Shown: positions 27,509-36,731 of the stretch, piece after piece
How the letters are laid out: the number at the start of each line of letters is the position of its first letter
Position numbering within the stretch: position 1 is the first letter of the stretch
Position numbers and translations under genes: made by a program
Origin: Rikenella microfusus
GTDB taxonomy: Bacteria > Bacteroidota > Bacteroidia > Bacteroidales > Tenuifilaceae
Assembly (NCBI GenBank): GCA_020722565.1
Contig: DYKO01000003.1
Coordinates: forward strand, 124,001-188,000
Reading direction: 5' to 3'
Length of the DNA: 64,000 nt
The notes under the pieces: model-generated
Told to the model about the DNA's origin: nothing
Seen by the model: the letters and a program-made list of their open reading frames with translations, nothing else
Database searches by the model: none

Positions 27509-28957
27509 TTACTTGCTTATTGAATCGCGGAATGAGAAACCAAGCCTAAGCAGGCTTTGGGGTTTAATCAATTCTAATAGTTTATCATGGGGAACCATCT
27601 CAAGATTTTGGTTAGCCTCAAAAATATCGATGTTTTTTGAGCGCATCTCCTTAGCCAATTGCGCTGCACGGTTAAAGCCAATAATGGGTAGCAAAGCTGT
27701 AGTGATAGAAGGATTGCGCAGCAGCGCTTGCTCCGATTTTTCGGTATCAACCTGAATTCCATTAAGCAAGAAACGGGTAAGGGACTGGTTGGCAGCTATT
27801 AGCAGTTTTACCGAATCGATAATGGCATGGCCGATTGTTGGTAGGTAGGCGTTTAGGTCCAAGGCGCCCTGTCCGGCCAGGTTCGAAACGAGCATGTCGT
27901 TGGTATAAACGCGGTGAACCGCGCTAATGGTAAATTCGGTAATAACTGGGTTAACCTTGCCTGGCATGATGGAACTACCCACTTGCCGTTTAGGTATTTC
28001 TATTGCGTTACCCGCCACATCGGAGGCAAGCAACCTGATGTCAGCAGCCATCTTTTCCAGGTTAACAGCATGTGCCTTTAAAATGGCGTGCACCTCTACA
28101 AACGGGTCAAGGTTGGCGGTGGCATCGTTAAGGTTTTCGCTACGGGTAAAAGGGGAACCCGTTAGGCGTTGCAGGTGCTTAACCGCTTCCATTACAAAGT
28201 AACGCGGGGTTCCCACTCCGGTACCTATGGCTCCTCCGCCCAGGTTAACTACCTTAATACGCTCAAAGCATTTTGACACCCGCCACCAGTCGCGAGAGAG
28301 GGCCTCGCTGTAGGTGCTGAATAGCTGTCCGTATGAGGAGGGGACAGCTGCTTGTAATTGAGTATAGCCTATTCGCAACGAGTTACGGTGGGATTTTTCC
28401 AATTGCTCAATTGTCTGTCGGGTGTTGTTTATTTGCTCCTCGAGCAAGGTGAGCAGGCCAACTACGGCAACCCTGAGGGCTGTGGGCACAACGTCGTTGG
28501 TGCTTTGGAAAACGTTGGCTTGCTCAATGGGGTCAACCAAATTGTAGCTGCCGAGTTTATATCCCAGCATCAGTAGCGTTGCGTTGGCAATAATTTCATT
28601 AACATTCATGTTGATGCTAGTTCCTGCACCTCCCTGTATGGCTGGAACTATAAAGTTGTCGAAGTATTTGCCCTCGTGAACTTCGCCGGAAACCGTAATT
28701 AATGTTTTGACTATATCTTCAGGGATAATATTAATCGACGTTGTATTCAAAAGATTTTCAGCGCGTAGCGCCTCAACCATATCAGCATAGGTTAAGTAGC
28801 AGGCTTGTTTAACCAATCCCATGGCCTGATACCATTCCCGATGGAAAGCTGTGGTATCGGGGAAATTTTCCCTAGCCCTTGCCGAATGGATACCATAAAG
28901 AGCATCGGCGGGGAGCTGAAGGGTTCCCAGGTAATCGGATTCGGTACGTAGCTCCAT
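27509..28957 (-). CDS. aspA: Aspartate ammonia-lyase
   Basis: 482 residues of the fumarase/aspartase superfamily. The signature loop is GSSIMPGKVNPV. The segment GGAGTSINMNVNEIIAN resembles aspartases more than class II fumarases. Aspartase makes fumarate and ammonia from L-aspartate. The 5' end reads TAATG: the ATG overlaps the stop codon of the upstream glutaminyl cyclase gene by one base, showing translational coupling. Argininosuccinate lyase and fumarase are the alternatives, both less likely. Confidence 0.9.
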   Translation of the reverse strand: MELRTESDYLGTLQLPADALYGIHSARARENFPDTTAFHREWYQAMGLVKQACYLTYADMVEALRAENLLNTTSINIIPEDIVKTLITVSGEVHEGKYFDNFIVPAIQGGAGTSINMNVNEIIANATLLMLGYKLGSYNLVDPIEQANVFQSTNDVVPTALRVAVVGLLTLLEEQINNTRQTIEQLEKSHRNSLRIGYTQLQAAVPSSYGQLFSTYSEALSRDWWRVSKCFERIKVVNLGGGAIGTGVGTPRYFVMEAVKHLQRLTGSPFTRSENLNDATANLDPFVEVHAILKAHAVNLEKMAADIRLLASDVAGNAIEIPKRQVGSSIMPGKVNPVITEFTISAVHRVYTNDMLVSNLAGQGALDLNAYLPTIGHAIIDSVKLLIAANQSLTRFLLNGIQVDTEKSEQALLRNPSITTALLPIIGFNRAAQLAKEMRSKNIDIFEANQNLEMVPHDKLLELIKPQSLLRLGFSFRDSISK

Positions 28958-30030
28958 TACTTTTTCTTTAGCTCAATCCAGTAAAGTTTTGACCAAAGTT
29001 TACCTGTTACAAAAATTCTATTGTTTTGGCTATCGTAAGCTATTCCATTCAGAACATCTTCGCCGCCATAGGTGTCGGATGGCTTTAATATCCCGGTCAA
29101 ATCGGCTATCCCTTCAACAATTCCATTTTCGGGATTAATTATGGCTATTCTATTGGTTAGGTAGATGTTCGCGTATATTTTACCATTGATGAGCTCCAAT
29201 TCGTTGAGCATTTTGACCGGACCATTGTTATCGTAAACCTCAACCCTACGTACTTCGCTAAAGCCATTGGGCTCCATAAAGTAAAGCGTATTTGAGCCAT
29301 CACTCATAACAAGTTCCGTGCCGTTAGTGGTCAATCCCCAGCCTTGAGTTGAGTATCCAAAAGTGTTAAGGTTTTTAAAGGTTTTGGTGTCATAAACAAA
29401 ACCAATACCTGTGGTCCAGGTAAGCTGATAAATTTTCCCGTTGAGCAGGGTAATGCCCTCGCCAAAGTAATCATAGCTTATGTTGATGCTTTGCAGCACC
29501 TTTCCGCTTTCGAGTTCTACCTTTCTCAGGCTCGATGAACCCTGCCGTCCGGTTCCCTCATATAAAAATCCGTCATGGTAAAACAATCCTTGTGTATAGG
29601 CCTCTTTATCGTGTGGATATGATTTGACTATGCGGTATCCAAACTCAGTAGGTGCAACATTTGATTTAAGGCGAATGGTAGCGGAAGCCGTTTGGCGCTG
29701 TCCGTTTTTCCAAGCCACAGCATTAAGTTGTAGTGATCCGGGCCTATTTTTATCGGTATAAATTGTAAAATCGTTTTCTTGTAATTGCTTCCAGCGGATC
29801 CTATTTTGAAAAAGCACCACGGAGTCGGGCTTAATGGTATCGGTGTAGGCAATTTTTACCTCAACTGCGTCGCCTGCAGTAAACAGGCTACCTCCTACAG
29901 GTTTATCAAAACGAATGAGAGAAAGTGGCTTATCGGCAGGTTTAGTTGCAGCATTGGGCTGCTGGTTGCGGAGACCATCGGTACACGATACTGAAAGTAT
30001 CAGAATCAACAAAACTGAGTATAGACGCAT
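28957..30030 (-). CDS. Glutaminyl-peptide cyclotransferase (plant-type QC), lipoprotein
   Basis: 357 residues. The N-terminus has a lipobox (LILILSVSC, Cys about 16), so the enzyme is likely anchored in the envelope. An Ig-like N-terminal domain is followed by the QC beta-propeller from about residue 130: YPHDKEAYTQGLFYHDGFLYEGTG, YFGEGITLLNGKIYQLTW, LNELELINGKIYANIY and GEDVLNGIAYDSQNNRIFVTGK. QC converts N-terminal Gln to pyroglutamate. Every predicted signal-peptidase-I substrate in this window has Gln at +1, so they are plausible substrates. It overlaps aspA by one base and is 14 bases after the HAD-like gene. Confidence 0.92.
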   Translation of the reverse strand: MRLYSVLLILILSVSCTDGLRNQQPNAATKPADKPLSLIRFDKPVGGSLFTAGDAVEVKIAYTDTIKPDSVVLFQNRIRWKQLQENDFTIYTDKNRPGSLQLNAVAWKNGQRQTASATIRLKSNVAPTEFGYRIVKSYPHDKEAYTQGLFYHDGFLYEGTGRQGSSSLRKVELESGKVLQSINISYDYFGEGITLLNGKIYQLTWTTGIGFVYDTKTFKNLNTFGYSTQGWGLTTNGTELVMSDGSNTLYFMEPNGFSEVRRVEVYDNNGPVKMLNELELINGKIYANIYLTNRIAIINPENGIVEGIADLTGILKPSDTYGGEDVLNGIAYDSQNNRIFVTGKLWSKLYWIELKKK

Positions 30031-30044
30031 GGTATAAGTAACTT

Positions 30045-30464
30045 TTATTTTCCAAAAATACGTTTGATAAGGCTTTTCTTACGGTAGTTTTTGAGTACTC
30101 TTTTTTGAACAGCGGTTAGGGGCTCATCGGGGCAAAGCATTTGGAAGGCAGCTTCCCATCCTGGAAAACCGCCAAGATTCCGGTCGTCGATGTAAACATC
30201 TACATCCAACTTTCGCGAAAAATAATCGCAGTCGTGCTCCTCGGGGTGGTTTCGGTTAACCGCATAAAATTCAATGCCATTCATAAGGCAAAACGCTACA
30301 GCTTCATCGAGCAGCTGACCCGACCGCACCGTCCATAAAATCAGAATAAACCCTCTTTTTTGGAGCTCTTGAAGTGTTTCAAAAGCAAACAGGAGGGGTT
30401 CACCAATTTGTGGATATTTGTTTTCAACAATGGTTCCGTCAAAATCAACTGCAACTCTCTGCAT
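30045..30464 (-). CDS. Small HAD-like phosphatase (BT0820-type)
   Basis: About 139 residues. MQRVAVDFDGTIVENKYP carries the HAD nucleophile DxDGT. ILILWTVRSGQLLDEAVAF holds the motif II Thr region, and DVDVYIDDRNLGG the C-terminal acidic motif. It resembles a small, capless HAD protein found in Bacteroidota, substrate unknown. A longer in-frame start exists at 30485 (MMRKPFF..), but MQRVAVDFDGT fits the family start. It is the first gene of the operon that continues with QC, aspA and the GT-C-like gene. Confidence 0.8.
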   Translation of the reverse strand: MQRVAVDFDGTIVENKYPQIGEPLLFAFETLQELQKRGFILILWTVRSGQLLDEAVAFCLMNGIEFYAVNRNHPEEHDCDYFSRKLDVDVYIDDRNLGGFPGWEAAFQMLCPDEPLTAVQKRVLKNYRKKSLIKRIFGK

Positions 30465-30633
30465 AAAAAATGGTTTTCGCATCAAAGCTACAAAAAAAAG
30501 ATAAAGAAAAGGCCTATGTAGTTCAAAAATAGGAATAAACCGGTTCTGCAGGTTAATTTTAACCTATTCCTGTTTTGTTAGGTTTTACTGATAAGTTTAG
30601 ATAAATTCGCAAAGTGAATTAATTGCCTCTGAC

Positions 30634-31737
30634 ATGGACAAGGCCAAAAAGAACGATAAGAGCGCACTAATTGTAAATCCTGGAATAGAGCAACCTCCTA
30701 TTGTTAATGAGAACGCCATTAAACGATTTAAGGCAAAAAAACGCCAATTACTTAGCGTAGAGGAGTATCTGGATGGTATTCTGTCTGGTAACATAACCAT
30801 TTTAAGCCAGGCCATTACACTTATTGAGAGTTCTTTGGCTAACCATCAGGAGCAGGCAAGGGAGTTGGTGGAGCGCTGCCTCCCCCATTCAGGGAAATCT
30901 GTTAGAATTGGTATTACAGGAGTTCCGGGGGTTGGTAAAAGTACCTTTATTGAGGCACTGGGAAGCACCATTACCTCACAGGGGCATCGCCTTGCGGTGC
31001 TGGCGGTTGATCCCAGCAGCGAGAGGAGCAAGGGAAGCATTCTGGGCGATAAAACCCGCATGGAAACGTTAAGTGCCGACCCCAAAGCATTTATTCGCCC
31101 CTCGCCCTCGGCAGGATCGCTGGGCGGGGTTGCACGCAAAACCCGCGAAACCATTATCCTTTGTGAGGCCGCTGGCTTCGATACCATTTTTATTGAAACC
31201 GTTGGTGTAGGTCAAAGCGAGGTTGCCGTCCACTCCATGGTCGATTTTTTCCTTCTTCTCATGCTGGCCGGTGCCGGCGATGAACTTCAGGGCATAAAAC
31301 GCGGCATTATGGAAATGGCCGATATGATTGCCATTACCAAGGCCGACGGGAACAATGTGGAAAAGGCGCGACTGGCCCAAGCCGAGTATCAAAACGCCTT
31401 TCATCTCTTCCCTGCTGCTGAATCGGGCTGGACACCCCTGGCGGTTACCTGTTCATCGGTTACAAAAGCCGGAATACAGGAAATATGGGAAACCATAAAC
31501 CGCTACATGAACTTTACCAAATCAAACGGCTACTTCAACCGCCGTCGCAGCCAACAGGCCAAGTATTGGATGTATGAAACCATTAATGAGGAGCTTAAAA
31601 ACCGTTTTTACCATAGCAGCTCCATTAACGAGATGCTAAAATGGGTAGAACATGAAGTTACCCAAAATCACATCAGTTCGTTTGCCGCGGCACAAAAACT
31701 TATAGATATTTATTTCAATGAAAATAAATCGGAGTAG
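30634..31737 (+). CDS. meaB: Methylmalonyl-CoA mutase-associated GTPase MeaB
   Basis: 367 residues. After a Lys-rich N-terminal arm comes the G3E-type GTPase: Walker A GVPGVGKSTF, LAVLAVDPSSERSKGSILGDKTRM, FIETVGVGQSEV and the ITKADG motif. The C-terminal helices (WMYETINEELKNRF) form the dimerisation part. MeaB protects and reloads methylmalonyl-CoA mutase with adenosylcobalamin, in the propionate/succinate pathway typical of Bacteroidota. The mutase genes are not in the window. ATG at 30634. Confidence 0.95.
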   Translation: MDKAKKNDKSALIVNPGIEQPPIVNENAIKRFKAKKRQLLSVEEYLDGILSGNITILSQAITLIESSLANHQEQARELVERCLPHSGKSVRIGITGVPGVGKSTFIEALGSTITSQGHRLAVLAVDPSSERSKGSILGDKTRMETLSADPKAFIRPSPSAGSLGGVARKTRETIILCEAAGFDTIFIETVGVGQSEVAVHSMVDFFLLLMLAGAGDELQGIKRGIMEMADMIAITKADGNNVEKARLAQAEYQNAFHLFPAAESGWTPLAVTCSSVTKAGIQEIWETINRYMNFTKSNGYFNRRRSQQAKYWMYETINEELKNRFYHSSSINEMLKWVEHEVTQNHISSFAAAQKLIDIYFNENKSE

Positions 31738-31761
31738 TATGGTTTTATTTAGCACACAGCT

Positions 31762-32352
31762 ATGACCTTTGAACAGATTAAAAATACCCTTAATCGGGTT
31801 ACCGTAGGAATAGCGGGAGCTGGAGGTTTGGGCAGTAATATTGCCATGCATCTGACTCGTGTGGGTATTGGAAAAATTATTATTGCTGATTTTGATGTGG
31901 TTCAGGAAAGCAATCTTAACCGCCAATTTTACTTTCAGCATCAAATTGGTCTGCCAAAGGTTGATGCCCTACGCACAAACCTTTTGGCTATTAATCCGGA
32001 ATTGCAGTACGAGGGACATATTCTCCGGCTCGATGTCCAAAGTATCAATAATTTATTTGCCAATGTTGATGTTATGGTTGAGGCTTTTGACCGTGCCGAA
32101 ATGAAGGAGGTTATTGCCGAGGTGTTTCAGACAAATTTTCCCAATGTGCCGCTGGTTATGGGAAACGGTATGGCTGGATGGGGCAGCTCCAATTCCATGC
32201 AGGTGAGAGAACTTGGAAAGCTCTACATTTGTGGCGATGGCGTTTCGGAGATTTCCGATGAGCTGCCGCCTCTCTCCCCGCGTGTGGGCATTTGTGCCGC
32301 CATGCAAGCCAATGTGGTGGTAAGCCTGCTGCTGGGTGGAAGCAATCCCTAA
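31762..32352 (+). CDS. thiF: Sulfur carrier protein adenylyltransferase ThiF (short form)
   Basis: 196 residues, the short ThiF form. The nucleotide-binding GAGGLGSNIAMHL is followed by IIADFDVVQESNLNRQFYF (the NLNRQ motif that contacts ATP), IGLPKVDALRTNLLAINP and LYICGDGVSEIS with a conserved Cys. It adenylates the C-terminal Gly of ThiS for thiazole formation. A thiS gene lies far away at 57.8-58.0 kb on the other strand, and no thiC, thiG or thiH is in the window. It follows meaB by 24 bases. Confidence 0.9.
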   Translation: MTFEQIKNTLNRVTVGIAGAGGLGSNIAMHLTRVGIGKIIIADFDVVQESNLNRQFYFQHQIGLPKVDALRTNLLAINPELQYEGHILRLDVQSINNLFANVDVMVEAFDRAEMKEVIAEVFQTNFPNVPLVMGNGMAGWGSSNSMQVRELGKLYICGDGVSEISDELPPLSPRVGICAAMQANVVVSLLLGGSNP

Positions 32353-32374
32353 TCGGTATTTATAAACATCGAGC

Positions 32375-32382
32375 TATATTTG
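32375..32382 (+). promoter_or_regulatory. -7 box TATATTTG upstream of riboflavin synthase
   Basis: TAnnTTTG match 22 bases before the ATG at 32405, in the gap after the thiF stop. No clear -33 box. Confidence 0.45.
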
Positions 32383-32404
32383 CAAGTAATCAAAAAGCAA
32401 GCAT

Positions 32405-33028
32405 ATGTTTTCAGGAATAGTTGAGGAACCCGCAACCGTAGTTGCACTGGAACGCGAAAAAGAAAATCTGCACATTACCCTTTCGTGCTCGTTTGTCAAG
32501 GGCCTAAAGATAGACCAGAGCGTATCGCACAATGGCGTTTGCCTTACGGTTGTCCGAAAGGACGATAAAACCTACACTGTTACCGCCATCAAGGAGACAC
32601 TTGAAAAATCGAACCTTGGACTTTTAAAGGTGGGCGATAAGGTAAACGTGGAGCGCAGCATGAAAATCGATAGCCTGATCGACGGTCATTTGGTTCAAGG
32701 ACATGTTGACCAAACCGCTGTATGTACCGGTGTGCAGGAAGCCGATGGCAGCTGGTACTTCACCTTTGAGTATGATTCATCGAAGGGTAACATTACTGTT
32801 GAAAAGGGTTCAATAGCGGTTAATGGGGTTAGCCTAACCGTTGTGAACTCGCGCGAGAACTCATTTCAGGTAGCAATTATTCCCTACACCTATGAGCACA
32901 CCAATTTTCATCAAATTGTGAAGGGAACGGTGGTTAACTTGGAGTTCGATATTGTGGGCAAGTACATAACCAAGATTCTTAACCAATATTTGGCCTCTGG
33001 TCAGCTGAATCGCCTTACTGGTAAATAG
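32405..33028 (+). CDS. ribE: Riboflavin synthase, alpha subunit
   Basis: 207 residues with two lumazine-binding repeats. The first begins MFSGIVEEPATVVAL with VSHNGVCLTV, and the second has SLIDGHLVQGHVD and IAVNGVSLTVV. The enzyme dismutates two 6,7-dimethyl-8-ribityllumazine molecules to riboflavin. Residues MFSGIVE and the NGVCLTV/NGVSLTV pair are diagnostic. No FMN riboswitch is visible upstream. It is 6 bases before the histidine kinase gene, so the two are probably cotranscribed. Confidence 0.96.
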   Translation: MFSGIVEEPATVVALEREKENLHITLSCSFVKGLKIDQSVSHNGVCLTVVRKDDKTYTVTAIKETLEKSNLGLLKVGDKVNVERSMKIDSLIDGHLVQGHVDQTAVCTGVQEADGSWYFTFEYDSSKGNITVEKGSIAVNGVSLTVVNSRENSFQVAIIPYTYEHTNFHQIVKGTVVNLEFDIVGKYITKILNQYLASGQLNRLTGK

Positions 33029-33034
33029 CCGCTA

Positions 33035-34093
33035 ATGAAAATTGAAAAATTGGTTGATACTCCCCGTGTGCTATCGCTGCTGCTTGCCCTACTGGTATCG
33101 GTATTGGCAGGTGGAGGGGGCGTTGTTTTAACTTTTTTTAGCAGCAACTCAACAATACTTTTGCTTATAGCCTTTGTGCTGTTTATTTTTACCACAACCT
33201 TTCTTTGCAGCTTGCTGTTGGTAAACCTTTTTGTTACCATAAAAATTAAGCCGCTCTATAAAACTCTTTACGGTGTTAATGCAACCAATGCCGATTTAAT
33301 TGATGAGATTGACCAGAACCATTTGATGAATCGCCTACAGTACGATTTACAGGTTTGGGCTGATGCCAAAGCCGACGAAATTGATAGGCTTAAGCAGATG
33401 GAACGTTACCGAAAGGAGTTTCTTGGAAACGTATCGCATGAGCTAAAAACACCTATTTTCAACATTCAGGGCTACGTGCTAACCCTGCTCGATGGGGGGC
33501 TAGAAGATTCTACCATTAACCGCCGCTACCTTGAGCGTACCGAAAAGAGTATCAACCGATTAATTGGGATTGTCGAAGACCTTGAGGTAATAACCAAGCT
33601 TGAGGCCGGAGAGCTGGAGCTAAACATGGACAAATTCAATATTGTAGGTCTAGTAGAGGAAACTTTTGAGGCTTTGGAACAAAGAGCCCGTGCTCGAAAA
33701 ATCACGCTTAAACTCGATAGGGAGTATATAAAACCCGTTTGGGTTTACGCCGATAAAAAACGAATATCACAGGTACTTTATAATTTGATAATCAACTCAA
33801 TAAACTACGGCAGAGAAAACGGTACCACTCTGATTTCGCTTACCGATATTGGTCACCGCATACAGGTTGATGTTAACGACAATGGTATAGGTATCGACCA
33901 GAAAGATTTACCCCGTATTTTTGAAAGGTTTTACAGGGTTGATAAGAGCCGTTCGCGCGAGCAGGGGGGAACTGGTTTGGGTTTGGCCATTGTAAAACAC
34001 ATCATTGAGGGGCACAAGCAGGTTATTGGAGTTCGCAGCAATCTGAATCAGGGTACTACATTTAGTTTTACACTAGATAAACCCAACAAGTAG
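33035..34093 (+). CDS. Membrane sensor histidine kinase (PhoR-like)
   Basis: 352 residues. Two membrane helices (about 12-33 and 41-68) have almost no periplasmic loop between them. The HisKA motif FLGNVSHELKTPIFNIQGYV carries His135. The ATPase has the N box QVLYNLIINSINYG, G1 VNDNGIGID, an F box IFERFYRVD and G2 GGTGLGLAIVKHI. No response regulator gene is adjacent, so the partner is elsewhere. The tiny extracytoplasmic part suggests sensing within the membrane or through a partner protein. Confidence 0.93.
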   Translation: MKIEKLVDTPRVLSLLLALLVSVLAGGGGVVLTFFSSNSTILLLIAFVLFIFTTTFLCSLLLVNLFVTIKIKPLYKTLYGVNATNADLIDEIDQNHLMNRLQYDLQVWADAKADEIDRLKQMERYRKEFLGNVSHELKTPIFNIQGYVLTLLDGGLEDSTINRRYLERTEKSINRLIGIVEDLEVITKLEAGELELNMDKFNIVGLVEETFEALEQRARARKITLKLDREYIKPVWVYADKKRISQVLYNLIINSINYGRENGTTLISLTDIGHRIQVDVNDNGIGIDQKDLPRIFERFYRVDKSRSREQGGTGLGLAIVKHIIEGHKQVIGVRSNLNQGTTFSFTLDKPNK

Positions 34094-34253
34094 CTTGTGG
34101 GCTAGGGTTTGGTTAATCGTTTTGGAATTAATAACTTTAATTGAAATAGGTTAATCGGCCTTGCACCGGTTTCAAAATCAACTTCGAATGGATTACATTG
34201 TTTTCCAAAAACGTAATGAGGGTTATCATAACCTAAAAACCGATAATAACTCG

Positions 34254-34288
34254 TTTGCAATTGGTTAACAGAAAAATTCTTAAGTTTG
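34254..34288 (+). promoter_or_regulatory. Promoter of gldA
   Basis: TTTG (34254-34257), 23 bases, TAAGTTTG (34281-34288), ending 21 bases before the gldA ATG. The spacer is slightly long for the consensus. Confidence 0.5.
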
Positions 34289-34309
34289 TGAACATAATAC
34301 ACAAAAAGT

Positions 34310-35239
34310 ATGTCGCTATCCATTAGTAGCATAACTAAGCGTTTTGGTAAACAGGTAGCATTGAACAGGGTTTCGTTTGATGTTAAGCAGGGCCAGGTGG
34401 TAGGTCTATTAGGCCCAAATGGTGCGGGAAAATCAACCCTGATGAAAATTATAACCGGTTATCTAACACCCGATGAAGGTACTGCATTGGTTAATGGGAT
34501 AAATGTTCTTAGTCCAGAGTATGACATTAGGCGCGATATCGGCTACCTCCCTGAGAACAATCCCCTTTACGCTGACATGTATGTTAAGGAATACCTACTT
34601 TGGGTTGCTGGGATATATAAACTTGGCTCGAATTCGGTAAAAAGGGTTCGTGAGGTTGTGGACATAACGGGTATCGGAAATGAACAAAACAAACGAATTG
34701 GTAGCCTGTCGAAGGGATACCGCCAGCGGGTTGGACTGGCGCAAGCGCTCATTCACAATCCTTCCGTTCTTATACTCGATGAGCCAACAAGCGGTTTAGA
34801 TCCCAACCAGATTATTGAGATACGCAACTTGATATCCGATGTAGGCCTAAATAAAACGGTTATACTATCAACCCATATCATGCAAGAGGTTGAAGCAATT
34901 TGCGACAGAGTAATCATTATAAATAAGGGAAACATTGTAGCAGATGCCCCAACTGCCGAGGTAAAGTTGATGGCTTCTTCCTCTACACAAAACATTCTCG
35001 TAGAATTTTTGGAACCCATCAACCCAAATATTTTTAATATGGTATTGGAAATTAATTCGTTTTCGCCATTGGGCAACAATACCTTTTTGGTTATGGCTAA
35101 TTCCCATTCCGATATCAGACCCAAGTTGTTCAACCTGGCCAAGGGAAATGGGCTAACGCTGCTTACGCTTCAAAGAAGGACGCTTCAACTCGAAGAGGTT
35201 TTTCAAAATCTCACACTAACCGATTCAAATAACCGTTAA
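34310..35239 (+). CDS. gldA: Gliding-motility-type ABC transporter ATP-binding protein GldA
   Basis: 309 residues. Walker A GPNGAGKST (about 36-44), a Q-loop region YLPENNPLY, the signature SLSKGYRQRVGLAQAL, Walker B VLILDEPTSGLDPNQI and the switch His in VILSTHIMQ. The C-terminal extension of about 90 residues matches GldA length. In gliding Bacteroidota GldA pairs with GldF and GldG; neither is adjacent here, and the same ATPases also occur in non-gliding species. So the name describes the family, not proven motility. Confidence 0.88.
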   Translation: MSLSISSITKRFGKQVALNRVSFDVKQGQVVGLLGPNGAGKSTLMKIITGYLTPDEGTALVNGINVLSPEYDIRRDIGYLPENNPLYADMYVKEYLLWVAGIYKLGSNSVKRVREVVDITGIGNEQNKRIGSLSKGYRQRVGLAQALIHNPSVLILDEPTSGLDPNQIIEIRNLISDVGLNKTVILSTHIMQEVEAICDRVIIINKGNIVADAPTAEVKLMASSSTQNILVEFLEPINPNIFNMVLEINSFSPLGNNTFLVMANSHSDIRPKLFNLAKGNGLTLLTLQRRTLQLEEVFQNLTLTDSNNR

Positions 35240-35244
35240 CTTTG
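35237..35244 (+). promoter_or_regulatory. -7 box TAACTTTG overlapping the gldA stop codon
   Basis: The TAA of the gldA stop forms the start of a TAnnTTTG box, 22 bases before the next ATG at 35267. It may give the coiled-coil protein its own transcript. Confidence 0.4.
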
Positions 35245-35266
35245 TAGTAACCAAACACTAAAAAAT

Positions 35267-36151
35267 ATGGAAAGTACAAAATCATCTAAAGCAGTATCGT
35301 TTCTAACCGTACTCATTGTAATTCTGTTGGTTGTTATAGCCGGGCTTTCTTATGTTTACTACCAGCAAAAGCAACAAGCCAAGGAAACGGAAGCCATACT
35401 GTTGGCTGAGAAAGACTCGCTAAGCAACAATTTACTTAACCTGATGAACGACTACAAAGAGTTAGAAACCGATAACGATACACTAAACCTGAAACTTCAA
35501 AAAGAACAGCAGAGAGCACAGAAGCTCTATGCAGAGCTGCAAAATGTTAAACGGGTTAGCTATGCTAAAATAAAGGAATACCAAAAGGAGCTTGGAACGC
35601 TCAGGGCTATAATGAAAAATATGGTTAGGGAAATCGATTCGTTGAACACCCTTAACCAGCAGCTAATTGCTGAAAACATTAAGGTTAAGGAAGAGGCCGC
35701 TACAGCAAAAAAAACTGTTCAGGAGCTGGAGCAAAAAACCGAGGAGCTGAACACCCAGGTGGCTAAGGGTTCAATTGTTAAAGCACGTGCCGTAACAGCA
35801 TCCGCTTTAAATCGCAGGGGGAAAGAGGTAACACGAGCCAGCCGTACGGCTAAGTTCCGCACCTGCTTTACACTCAACGAGAATGCAATAGCTAAACCAG
35901 GACTACGTAATGTTTACATGCGTATTGTTGGACCCGACGACTTTGTTCTGGCCAAATCGGAAACCGACCTTTTTGATTTTGAGGGAGAAAAGATTGTTTA
36001 CTCAGCTACCCGCGAAGTTGATTACCAGAACAAGGATGTTGAAATGTGTATCTTTTTTGATAACAATGGAGAACTGGCTAAGGGTGTTTATAAAATAACC
36101 CTGTACATGGACGGCTATATGATAGGGTATGCCGAACTTACATTAAAGTAA
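35267..36151 (+). CDS. Membrane-anchored coiled-coil protein of unknown function
   Basis: 294 residues; no family assigned. A short N-terminal tail and one membrane helix (about 10-30, FLTVLIVILLVVIAGLSYVY) are followed by a long heptad-rich coiled coil (about 33-165). The C-terminal 120 residues look like a beta-rich domain: TAKFRTCFTLNENAIAKPG, VYMRIVGPDDFVLA, KGVYKITLYMDGYMIG. Orientation is probably N-in with the coiled coil outside the cytoplasm. It lies 27 bases after gldA and ends before a clear terminator. Confidence 0.75.
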   Translation: MESTKSSKAVSFLTVLIVILLVVIAGLSYVYYQQKQQAKETEAILLAEKDSLSNNLLNLMNDYKELETDNDTLNLKLQKEQQRAQKLYAELQNVKRVSYAKIKEYQKELGTLRAIMKNMVREIDSLNTLNQQLIAENIKVKEEAATAKKTVQELEQKTEELNTQVAKGSIVKARAVTASALNRRGKEVTRASRTAKFRTCFTLNENAIAKPGLRNVYMRIVGPDDFVLAKSETDLFDFEGEKIVYSATREVDYQNKDVEMCIFFDNNGELAKGVYKITLYMDGYMIGYAELTLK

Positions 36152-36252
36152 ACATTTTGATGGTTAGTAAATATATTTTATTGTGTTTTAGTAATTCTGT
36201 GGTTTATTAAAACTAAAAAATAGTTTTTGAATCGTTTTTCTATCAAAAAATC

Positions 36253-36272
36253 CCCGTAAAATCGGGTTTTTT
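36253..36272 (+). terminator. Terminator after the gldA region
   Basis: CCCG, loop TAAAAT, CGGG, then seven T, with an A-run upstream. It lies about 100 bases after the coiled-coil gene. Confidence 0.6.
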
Positions 36273-36731
36273 TGTTCTAAGAACCATAAATTCATGGTTT
36301 TAGGAGACTTTGAGCTGGCCATTAACTATTTCTGCATGTGGTTTTAGGTCTTGTATATTTTATATTTTTGATGAAGCCATTGAGCCCTTAAATTTGTTCA
36401 ATGCAAATCGATTGTTCGTTACAGGGCGATGCGTGTGAAACTACCTCTGTATTGTTCATAATGCCTAACGGGCAGAAACCTGTTCCCTTTGGTATTTATT
36501 GTTGGATCAATTATCCTATAGCTCATTTCGTTTAAATTCTTAAAACGTGAGGCAAGCTTGGTAATCGGCCTAGCGGTTGCATATTTAAAAAACCAATTGC
36601 GGACAAAAATCAAACCTTACATAAAACTATATATAAGATAATGAACATAATATAAAAATTGGTTTAATAATTGTGTATTTTTAATATTGAGTAATTTTTT
36701 TAAGTTTATAAGAGGTTAAATCATATGCCCT
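36273..36731. other. Intergenic region before the giant gene 1
   Basis: About 460 bases, AT-rich near the giant gene start. A 64-codon minus-strand frame (36419-36613) shows no recognisable family. TAAGTTTA about 20-27 bases before the giant ATG is a near match to the -7 consensus. Confidence 0.45.

Noticed and set aside
34102-34332. 76-codon minus-strand frame overlapping the gldA start
   Set aside because: Overlaps the gldA promoter and start on the other strand and has no recognisable family.
36419-36613. 64-codon minus-strand frame
   Set aside because: A little more gene-like than other small frames but no start signals and no family recognised; not enough to call.
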